A stretch of DNA of 64,000 bases, taken from Astrothelium macrocarpum (lineage: Eukaryota > Ascomycota > Dothideomycetes > Trypetheliales > Trypetheliaceae). Under the pieces are notes generated by a model. The model made no database searches. It was not told the origin of the DNA and saw only the letters and a list, made by a program, of their open reading frames with translations. The stretch is from NCBI GenBank assembly GCA_021030915.1, contig JAGEMR010000002.1, positions 186,001 to 250,000 of the forward strand, written 5' to 3'. Below are positions 53,793 through 64,000 of this stretch, piece after piece; the stretch's first letter is position 1, and the number at the start of each line of letters is the position of its first letter. The position numbers were made by a program, and so were the translations under genes.

Positions 53793-56700
53793 ATGGAGGG
53801 CCCTTTGGTCCAAGGGGCGAACGGCGTCCTCTCTCCTGACGATGCACCACATCTTGACCCTCAGTCGGTGATAGATTACATCAAAGACGTGCTACAAGTG
53901 ACTCTGGGAGCATCAGAGCAGGATCTTGCAAATGATGGAAGCATCTTGTCACCCTTACGCCAGTCGGATACTGTACAGCGCTGTACTCGATTCGCCCAAG
54001 AACCCCAAGTCGCATTATATGTCCTGAAAGAACATCTGGAAAACAAGAACGACGCCCTTCAAAATGGAGATCATGGTGAGTGTGATGGAATCTGATCTGC
54101 TGCTTCAGCTAACACGTGAGGTCAAGCTCCAGTAGCCCAATTCACGTACACCTTCTCATCCGAACTCTCCTACTCTCCCAACGTTGCAGCCTGCGTAGCA
54201 ATCCTAAAGCGTCCGCAGCCAATCGATTCTTCTTATCCAATCAGTAGTCAGATCCAAATTGTGAACCTTCCAGTGCAAGCTTTTCCTAGTAATGCGCCAC
54301 TCAGTACCGTCTCATCTATATCACCGTTCGAAACACTACACTCAGTCCTCCACCTGGCGCTGGCGCCCTATTTCGAGGCTTATACGAAGAGTCATGATCA
54401 ATCTAATGCCAGCTGGAACAAGACAGAGGATAGTACACGAACAGGGATACCCGGCACGAAGAAGAAGATTGCGGAGCTGGAGTTGAGCCTCCTTCACTTG
54501 CAGCAGAACATTGAGATACCGGAACTTCAACTGACTTTTCATCCCATTGTTGAATTCGCCTTGAAGACGGCAGATGAGTGTCATGTCCAACCAAGCATTG
54601 ACTTGATTGATCCAGCCATTTTGAATGATTCTGCATTTTTGAACAGCCTTCAGTCCACAGTCAACGCATGGATCAAGTCAATACAAGCAGTCACCAAAAC
54701 TACAAGAGACCCAAGTCAAGGGACCGCCGCTCAGGAAATTAACTTCTGGCTTTCGATGGAATCAGCCCTGGAAAGTGTAGAGGAGAAACTGAGGGGTCCT
54801 GGCGTGCAGCTCACCATGGATATTCTGCGGCATGTCAAGAGGTTTCAAGCAACATTGAGCTTCAGTGCTGATACCGGTCTCAAAGACACGGCGGAAACAG
54901 TACAGAAATATAATCAACTAATGCGTGAATTTCCTCTCAACGAGCTTCTGTCCGCGACATCACTGGAGAAAGTCAAGGAAGCGCTAAACCAGGTCTTCTC
55001 CCACATGAACAGGAAGCTTCGTGTTTGTCCGTATCCTATTAGGCGCGCTCTTCCGTTAGTTGAAGCTATATCCTCGGATCTCGATAAACGGTTACACGCT
55101 TTGTTACATGGTCGAACCCTAATGCATCTGGAATTCAAGGAGTTTGAGTCTATCATGAGTGCTGCCGAACAAATATGGCGCGCTTGGGATGAAGATGTCA
55201 AGGAATTCACCAATCTTGCGCGAGAGGTTACTCGGAGGCGGCAAGAGAGATTCATTCCTATCAAAATTACACCACGCCATCAAAGCACACAGGAACGTTT
55301 GAAATACATCCGGACCTTTCGCATTAATCATGAGCAATTACAACGGACTATAACAGATGTGCTCACCCCAAGATCGACATCAAAAGAAGGGCTCGACGGC
55401 GTGACAGGCGGAGAACCTATAATTGACGAAATCGGGGATTTCGATGCTGTTGAAGAAGTTGTTCAAGCCTACGCTGCTCTCAAAGATGTAGATGTTCTCG
55501 ATGTCAGCCCAGAAGGAACACGAATCTGGGTCCATGCCGAAAGCCTGTACAGTGATCGAACATCGCGGGTAGAGAACTCAATCATCGCTCGTTTGAGAGA
55601 TCGGCTCGCCACTGCTAAGACCGCAAACGAGATGTTTCGAGTCTTTTCCAAATTCAACGCTCTCTTCGTTCGCCCAAAGATTCGAGGAGCCATTTCTGAG
55701 TATCAGACTCAATTAATTGGTAATGTCAAACATGACATTGCGTCGTTGCACGATCGATTCAAGCATCAGTACGGAAATTCCGAAGCTCATGCCATGGCGC
55801 AACTCCGCGACCTTCCCCCAGTATCTGGCGCAATCATTTGGGCGCGCCAGATTGAACGGCAACTGAATGCATACATGCGTAAAGTAGAGGACATCCTTGG
55901 GATCGATTGGGCCTTACATACCGAAGGACAAAAGTTACAAGCAGAAAGTGACATGTTCCGGAAAAAGCTCGACACCCGGCCTGTCTTTGACTCTTGGCTT
56001 CAGGAGGTCGTTCGTCGAAATCTTGCAATAACTGGCCGCTTATTCTACGTTAATCGCAATCGAGCGATGGGCAACCAATTAGAGCTCCACGTCAATTTTG
56101 ATGGTCAAGTCATTGCTCTTTTCAAAGAAGTCCGGAATCTATTTTGGCTCAATTACCAAGTGCCGCATGCGATCAACAATTTGTCTAAGGATGCAAAGCG
56201 TGTTTATCCGTATGCAGTGAGCATGATGGAAAGCGTGAGAACTTTTGCACAAACGACACGGACGATAGGCGAAATGTCTGATGAAGCTATCCTGCTTCAC
56301 GGCTACCAGAACGACGCTCAAAGCCTGGTCGCTCGAGGCATTCCTTTGCAATGGGATTCATTTGTTCATGCATATGGTCTTCACGTTCGACAAACACCGG
56401 CAGATATTGTAGCGAATGCAGGGCAAAGAGAGAGCAAACACGTGCAGTTTGTAAGGGAGTTTGCAACGGCAGTGTCCCTGCTTCAATCGAAGACAGCTAC
56501 GCTCACCAACATTATTCATACCGTTCAGACTGCCGTAAAAGCTCTGGAAACGTGCGCTTGGTCTTCAGATCAATTTCGCACCAATTTGGATATGGCCCAA
56601 AAGGCCGTCGATCAGCTTCATTTGGAGAATTTTTCCAACTTGAGACAATGGGTAGCTACAATGAATGCGCGTATCGAAGATATCCTGCGTGACCGCTTAA

Positions 56701-59700
56701 AATATGCATTGACAAAATGGATTGAATATTTCAATGATTCGGACTTGTCAGAACAGCGTCCTTCGAGTTCAGATCAAGATGTTGCCAACCAACAAAAGTA
56801 CAGGCCTTCACTTTCTCACTTAACACATGAGATTTCAATAAGAAATCAAGTCATCTATCTCGATCCGCCACTCGATTTCGCCAGAGCCAATTGGCTCTCT
56901 GAATTGCACAACTGGATTGGTGTTGCTTGCGATCTTAGCAGAATTCAAGCCTCGAGATACGAATTGCGAGTGGATGACTCAAGCAACGACTCAACTCACA
57001 GCTTTTCGAATCTACCAGGGGAGTGTGCTGACACTCTGGGGCAAGCATACGAAGCAGTGGAAGAAAGGCTGGCAGCAACGGGATCGTATGTAGATGATTG
57101 GCTCCGGTTTCAGTCCCTTTGGGATCTTCAAGGCGCAAACGTGTACGATATACTGGGGGAGGATCTTCCCAGCTGGTTGCAGCTGCTTCAAGAGATTCGC
57201 AAGAGTCGTTCAACATTTGATACCTCTGAACTCAGTCGCTCTTTTGGCCATATCACTATTGATTACGAACAAGTCCAGATGAAGGTCAATGCAAAGTATG
57301 ATCAGTGGCAACATGAAATCTTGGCAAAATTTGCAGGGAAATTGAGCAATCGAATGACCGAAATCTACACAGATGTGGAAAAAGCGAAGCGCGATCTTGA
57401 AGGCCAGTCACTCGAAGCTTCATCAACAGCACAAGCGGTCACTTTCATTACGATTGTGCAGCAGTGCAAGCGAAAGGTTAAGGTGTGGGCGCCAGAGATC
57501 GACGTTTTCCGTCAAGGACAGACCACTCTATCGCGTCAACGATTTTCGTTTCCGGCAGAATGGTTGTATGTTGATCAAGTTGATCACGAGTGGGCTGCTT
57601 TGAATGAGGTTTTAAAGCGCAAGAGCAAGCTTGTCCAGGATCAGACAGATGCACTTCGTGCCAAGATCGCTGCCGAAGACAAGGTCGTCAGCCAGAAGAT
57701 CGGAGATATTATCGTGCAGTGGAACGATGAGAAGCCTGTATCTGGTACAGTTCCGCCAAAGGAGGCATCGGAAACACTCATGTCATTTGAAATCAGGCTC
57801 TCCCAACTCCAAACCCAATTTGAAATGGTTGCCAAGGCCAAAGAAGCCCTTGACTTACCTGGAAGCCCTGAAAATCAATTATCTGGAATCTTGGAAGAAG
57901 TTCAAGATTTCAAATCTGTTTGGGCGGCTCTGTCTACAATATGGGACAATATTAATAACCTACGTGATACACCTTGGGCCAGCGTTCAGCCTAGGAAACT
58001 CCGACACTCTCTGGATGACCTCATCAAAATGTCGAAAGAGATGCCAAGTCGCATGCGTCAATATGCGGCTTTTGAGTATGTACAATCCGTTGTTCGTCAA
58101 CTGCTCAAAGAGAACTCCATCTTGTCAGACCTACGCTCTGACGCCATACGCGAACGTCATTGGAAAAAAATATACCAATCGCTAAAGCCACAATCAAGGT
58201 ATTCACCTATATCCATGACGCTTGGCGATGTTTGGGATCTACGACTGGGTCCCAGTGAGCCTGTCATCAAGGAGATCATCCAACAAGCTCAGGGTGAAAT
58301 GGCACTAGAAGAGTTTCTCCGACAAATCCGAGATACCTGGACGAATTACCATTTGGACCTCGTTGTGTATGGCCAGAAAACAAAGCTCATCCGAGGATGG
58401 GATGATCTCTTTGCTAAATGCAGTGAAAATTTGAATTCGTTACAGGCTATGAGGCATTCTCCATATTATAAGGAATTCGAAGAGGAAGCAGCATCATGGG
58501 AAGACAAGCTCAACCGAATACATATCCTCTTCGACGTCTGGATCGATGTCCAGCGCCAATGGGTGTATCTTGAAGGTGTTTTCACTGGCAACGCAGACAT
58601 CAAGCATTTGCTTCCCATCGAGTCGTCGCGATTCCAAAATATTAACTCTGAATTCCTCGCCGTCATGAAAAAAGTCTCCAAATCGTCGCTTGTTCTTGAT
58701 GTGCTAGGGATATCGGGCGTTCAGAAGTCTCTTGAGCGTTTGGCGGAGCTACTCAATAAGATCCAGAAAGCACTTGGAGAGTACTTGGAGCGTGAACGGC
58801 TCTCTTTTCCTCGATTCTATTTTGTCGGTGATGAAGATTTGCTTGAAATCATTGGGAATAGCACAGATACGAGTCGTGTGTCAAAGCATCTACGCAAGAT
58901 GTTCGCAGGTATCGCGTCCCTAACCACAGACGATGACTCGACAATAGTGGGCTTTAGATCTAAAGAAGGCGAGGAGGTTTTACTCAAGAAGCACATCTCC
59001 CTCGCAAAGACACCGAAAATCAATGAGTGGCTTGGCGCTCTCGAGCTGAATATGAAGCTTGCTCTTTCTGAGCTTCTTTCGGAAGCTATCGAGCAGCTAA
59101 AAGCTGTTCTTGCCCACGAGAAAATTGACACTTCCGACTTCATCCACTTTTTGGACAGCTTTCCCGCGCAAGTGGTGGTTCTAGCATCACAAACATGTTG
59201 GACCAGCAGTGTTCAGAGCGCGTTATCCACCGGCGGCTCTGGACTAACCGCACTGTATGAACAACAAGTTGCCATTCTCCGCCTCCTCGCTTCAGCTGTT
59301 CTTGGTGACCTAGAAGGTCTTCTGCGTAAGAAATGCGAACATCTCATTACCGAATGCGTTCATCAGCGCGATGTGGTCGACAAGTTAAAGAATGCCGGAG
59401 CAGACTCGCCTTCACACTATTTGTGGCAGCTATCCATGCGTTATGAATACACCGCTGAGGCCGAGCCTTTGCAGCGCGTGCAAATCAAGATGGCCAATGC
59501 AGTCCTCGAATACGGTTTTGAATATCTTGGAGTACCCGATCGGCTAGTTCGGACACCTTTGACAGACCGTTGTTTCCTAACGCTCACACAGGCGCTTTGC
59601 CAGCGACTTGGAGGTTCCCCGTATGGTCCAGCCGGAACTGGTAAGACAGAATCGGTAAAGGCTTTAGGTTTGCAACTGGGACGCTTTACTCTCGTATTTT

Positions 59701-62700
59701 GTTGTGATGATACTTTTGACTTTCAATCAATGGGCCGCATCTTTCTCGGTATATGCCAGGTTGGTGCGTGGGGTTGCTTCGACGAGTTCAACCGGCTTGA
59801 TGAGCGCATTCTTTCGGCCGTCTCTCAGCAAGTCCAAAACATTCAACAGGGTTTGAGACGAGGAGCCGCTGATTCATCAACTCAGATTGAGCTTGTCGGA
59901 CGTCAGTTAAAGGTCAACTCCAGCACGGGTATCTTCATCACAATGAATCCAGGCTATGCAGGACGTTCAAATCTTCCCGACAATTTAAAGAAGCTTTTCC
60001 GAAGCGTTGCAATGTCCAAGCCAGACAAGGAGCTCATTGCAGAGGTCATGTTGTACTCCCAAGGATTCTCTCAAGCGAAGCCTCTTTCCAGGCAAGCGGT
60101 GCCCTTCTTTGATCGATGCTCTGCCACTCTCTCAAAACAAGCACATTATGATTTCGGCCTTCGCGCATTGAAAAGTGTGCTGGTGAGTTCGGGAGGCCTA
60201 AAGCGAGCTCGCTTAATGAGCAACAAAGGTGAAATGCGAGATGACGATGTGATTGAGCCACAAATCTTAGTCCAGAGTGTTCGGGAGACCATTGCCCCCA
60301 AGTTAGTCCGCGAAGATGTCGATCGAATGCAGAAGATCGAGGAAGAAACCTTTCCGAATGTCAAATACGTTCCAGCAGCGCTCGATGAACTTAAACAAGC
60401 CATCAGAGATACGGCCACAGAGAATAATCTCACCGTGACTGACGCATGGCTCAACAAGGTGATCCAGCTCTATCAGATCCAAGGACTTCATCATGGTGTG
60501 ATGATGGTTGGTACATCAGGTTCAGGAAAGTCTTCAATCTGGAGAACTCTGCTTCAAGCTTTGCAGCGGATCGAAAGCATAGAAGGTGTCTGTCATGTAA
60601 TTGATCCCAAAGTCATGTCAAAGGAAAGCCTGTACGGAAGCTTGGATAGCACTACACGGGAATGGACCGATGGATTATTCACAAGCATCCTACGAAAGAT
60701 TGTCGACAACTTACGCGGAGAGGATACTAAGAGACACTGGATTGTCTTTGATGGCGATGTCGATCCTGAATGGGTTGAAAATCTGAATAGTGTTTTGGAT
60801 GACAACAAGCTTCTGACGCTGCCAAATGGAGAGCGTCTCAACCTACCTCCAAACGTGCGCATCATGTTCGAAGTCGAAAATCTGCGCTATGCGACCTTGG
60901 CGACGGTCAGCCGCTGTGGTATGGTATGGTTCAATGAAGACACCGTCACCACCAGCATGATTGTTGCGAACTACCTGGATCGCCTCAAGGCAAGACCCCT
61001 CTCTGATCTTGAAGAGGAGACTTTATCAGCCGGTGAACTAGCACAACAAGCACTAGCAATTCAAACACAAGCGGCAATTGTTTTGAATACTAGATTGACG
61101 GAAGGTGATCTCATGTCCAAAGCGTTGCAAATGGCACAGGAATCCAGCCATATCATGGAATATACTGATATCCGAGCGCTCAATACACTGTTCTCGTTAT
61201 TGAACAAGACATGTCGGTCTCTCATCGAGTACAATGCTCAGCATACAGACTTCCCTCTTGATTCCGAAACCGTTGAAGCATACATATCAAAGAAACTGCT
61301 GCTTGCTCTCACTTGGTCATTTACTGGAGATTCGTCACTTGATGACCGCAAAGCATTTGGTCAAGTTGTCGCTGGTCTATCCGTTGTTGACCTTCCATTA
61401 CTCGACGCCAACACTTCTCTCATCGATTACGACGTTACCTTACCTCGTGCAGAATGGACTCCATGGCAATCTCAAGTACCAAATGTTGAAGTGAACACCC
61501 ATTCAATCACTCAGACAGATGTAGTTATCCCGACATTGGACACAATTCGTCACGAAGATGTCTTGTACTCCTGGCTTGCAGAACATAAGCCACTCCTCCT
61601 GTGCGGACCTCCAGGCTCCGGTAAGACAATGACACTGTTCAGTGCTCTACGCAAATTGCCAAGCCTAGAAACCGTAGGCCTCAATTTCTCCAGCGCAACG
61701 ACGCCAGATTTACTATTGAAGACGTTTGATCAATACTGCGAATACAGGAAGACGATGAATGGCATTGTGCTTGCTCCAACTCAAGTCGGCCGCTGGCTTG
61801 TTGTCTTCTGTGATGAGATCAATTTACCCGCACCTGACAAATATGGAACGCAACGCGCTATCTCACTTCTTCGTCAACTTGTTGAGCATAATGGCTTTTG
61901 GCGAACAAGTGACAGACAGTGGATCACATTGGAGCGCATCCAATTCGTTGGAGCATGTAATCCTCCCACCGATGCCGGTCGCACCCCACTAGGCCTCAGA
62001 TTCCTTAAACATGCTCCCGTCATCATGGTTGGTTATCCTGGAGAGACCTCGTTGCACCAGATCTACAGCACCTTCAATAATGCATGCTTAAAAGTCATAC
62101 CATCACTGCGCGGATATGCCGAGCCCTTGACAAAAGCAATGGTGCAATTTTACCTTGATTCTCAGAAACGTTTCACCCCAGCGATTCAGCCGCATTATGT
62201 CTACTCACCTCGTGAGTTAACCAGGTGGGTTCGAGGCGTCTACGAGGCTATTCGTCCACTTGAAACATTGTCTTTGGAAGGCCTTGTCCGAATTTGGGCT
62301 CATGAGGCAATGCGGCTTTTTTCTGATCGTCTAGTGGCCGAGGACGAGCGCAAGTGGACTGATGCCCATGTCAAGGAAGTTGCACTGGAACACTTCCCAA
62401 TGATCGACCAAGACCAGGCCCTGGGTGGGCCTATCCTCTTCTCCAACTGGCTTTCGAAGAATTACGTCTCTGTCGAGCGGGAGCGCCTGCGCGACTTTGT
62501 CAAAGCACGTCTTCGAACATTCTGCGAGGAAGAGGTTGACGTACCTCTCATTCTCTTCAATGATGTCCTTGACCATGTCTTACGAATCGATCGAGTTTTC
62601 CGGCAACCTCAAGGTCACCTCATTCTGATTGGCGTAAGTGGAAGCGGAAAGACGACGCTTTCGCGCTTTGTCGCCTGGATGAATGGTCTGAAAGTGTTCC

Positions 62701-64000
62701 AAATTAAGGTACACGGAAAATATTCATCAGAAGACTTTGACGAGGACTTGCGTCATGTTCTCCGAGCTTGTGGCACCAAGGGTGAAAAGATCTGCTTCAT
62801 AATGGATGAATCGAATGTTCTCGATTCCGGCTTCTTGGAGCGTATGAATACCCTACTTGCTAACGCGGAGGTTCCTGGCTTGTTCGAAGGGGATGAATTT
62901 GCTTCTCTCATGACTCAGTGCAAAGAAGGTGCACAGCGCCAAGGTCTACTCCTAGATTCCCAAGAAGAGCTGTATCGTTGGTTCACCCAGCAAATCGTCA
63001 AGAACTTGCACGTGGTATTCACTATGAACCCGCCAAAAGAAGGTCTCTCATCAAAGGCCGCCACCAGCCCTGCTCTGTTCAACCGTTGCGTGCTCAACTG
63101 GTTTGGAGACTGGTCCGACCAAGCTCTCTTCCAAGTTGGCAAAGAATTAACCCAGAACGTGGACCTCGATAGACCAACCTTCACTGCGCCGGATACTCTA
63201 TCACTGGTCTATCGCGAGCTGGCGCTTCCTCCATCTCATCGCGATACCGTTGTCAATGCCATGGTATACATGCACTATTCGCTGCACACCTTTAACGAGC
63301 GCTTGCACAAGCAGCAGGGCAAATCTACTTTCCTTACACCACGACATTTCCTTGACTTTGTCGACCAATTCGTGAAGCTATATGGTGAAAAGCGCGAAGA
63401 GCTTGAAGACCAGCAAAGACATCTGAATATTGGTTTGGAGAAATTGCGTGAAACCGTCGACAAAGTCAGCGACCTTAGGAAGAGCTTAGCAGAAAAGAAG
63501 ACACAACTGGAAATCAAAGACAAGGAAGCCAATGAAAAGCTCCAAAAAATGATCACGGATCAACAAGAAGCTGAACAGCGCAAAGCTGCGTCACTAGAAA
63601 TTCAGGTTGCCTTAGACAAGCAAGACAAAGAAGTGAAAAGACGAAAGACAGTGGTACTTGAGGACCTCGCAAATGCTGAACCTGCTGTCGAAGAAGCTCA
63701 AAAGAGCGTAAACAACATCAAGAAACAGCAACTAACAGAAGTACGATCCATGCAGAACCCGCCTACTGGAGTTAAACTTGCACTGGAAGCGGTATGCACC
63801 CTTTTGGGTCACAAGGCTGTTGACTGGCGATCCATCCAAGCTATCGTTCGCCGGGAAGATTTCATTGCCAGCATCGTCCACTATGACAACGACAAGATGA
63901 TGACCAAGAACCATCGTATCAAGATGCGGAGCGACTATCTATCCAAGGATGATTTCACCTTCGAAAAGGTCAATCGCGCTAGCAAAGCATGTGGTCCGCT
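53793..64000 (+). CDS. nudA: Cytoplasmic dynein heavy chain (partial, 3' end outside the window)
   Basis: Exon 53793-54075 joins over a 51-bp intron to one frame open from 54127 to the window edge, about 3385 residues of an expected 4300 or so. The tail domain (to about 1400) is followed by the linker and the AAA+ ring. Four P-loops are visible: GPAGTGKT (AAA1, 1928), GTSGSGKS (AAA2, about 2223), GPPGSGKT (AAA3, 2588) and GVSGSGKT (AAA4, 2930). AAA1 also has CFDEFNRL as Walker B. After AAA4 comes the stalk coiled coil (about 3150-3290), then the start of the microtubule-binding domain (NPPTGVKLALEAVC), where the window ends. It is the motor of the dynein-dynactin complex, needed for nuclear migration and retrograde vesicle transport in hyphae; nudA is the Aspergillus name. 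The GTAAGTG string at 62634 is coding, not a splice site. Confidence 0.95.

Noticed and set aside
62631..62660. GTAAGTG donor-like string within the dynein gene
   Set aside because: It encodes the AAA4 P-loop (GVSGSGKT) in frame, so it is coding sequence and not an intron.

Overview
The window is nuclear DNA of a filamentous ascomycete (Pezizomycotina). Genes carry several short introns (about 45-110 bp) with GT...AG ends and CTRAY-like branch points. The gene content is typical of that group: an XlnR/Xyr1-type Zn2Cys6 regulator, a Rho4 GTPase with a long N-terminal extension, a KRE2/MNT1-type mannosyltransferase, PAT1, a fungal CorA-like protein and a cytoplasmic dynein heavy chain. I cannot place it below that level. 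I found no tRNA, rRNA, CRISPR array or viral gene.

Layout. 1-8.5 kb: the 3' end of an unknown gene, a CorA-like membrane protein (minus), an APC-type amino-acid permease (plus), a 90-residue orphan gene (minus) and a PLP enzyme of the ACC-synthase-like aminotransferase family (plus). 8.5-10.5 kb holds no secure gene, only one long frame broken by a single stop. 10.5-21 kb: a vWA-domain protein with Pro/Gly/Gln-rich flanks, a mitochondrial PPR-like protein, a CXXC zinc-binding (DUF866) protein, a UBA/AT-hook nuclear-type protein, and a NifS-like molybdenum cofactor sulfurase without a MOSC domain. 22.9-30.8 kb: an ABCG half-transporter, a DDHD phospholipase and an F-box-like protein. 30.8-34.3 kb is gene-poor and contains a foldback (MITE-like) element and a repeated 12-mer. 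34.3-47.3 kb: PAT1, the mannosyltransferase, XlnR with about 2.6 kb of upstream DNA, and an aldehyde dehydrogenase. 48.8-64 kb: a small unknown gene, a sphingoid-base-phosphate phosphatase diverging from Rho4, and a dynein heavy chain that runs off the right edge within its microtubule-binding domain.

The genes mostly serve separate housekeeping roles: mRNA decay (PAT1), glycosylation, septation and polarity (Rho4), sphingolipid turnover, dynein transport and plant-polysaccharide regulation (XlnR). I see no coherent biosynthetic cluster or defence system. The observations most worth a second look are the foldback element at 31.15-31.32 kb, the Arg-to-Trp change at the PLP-phosphate site of the ACC-synthase-like enzyme, the MOSC-less sulfurase, and several small spliced genes that are easily missed. 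All gene models come from reading the sequence by eye; exon lengths were checked for phase, but no search or transcript data were available.
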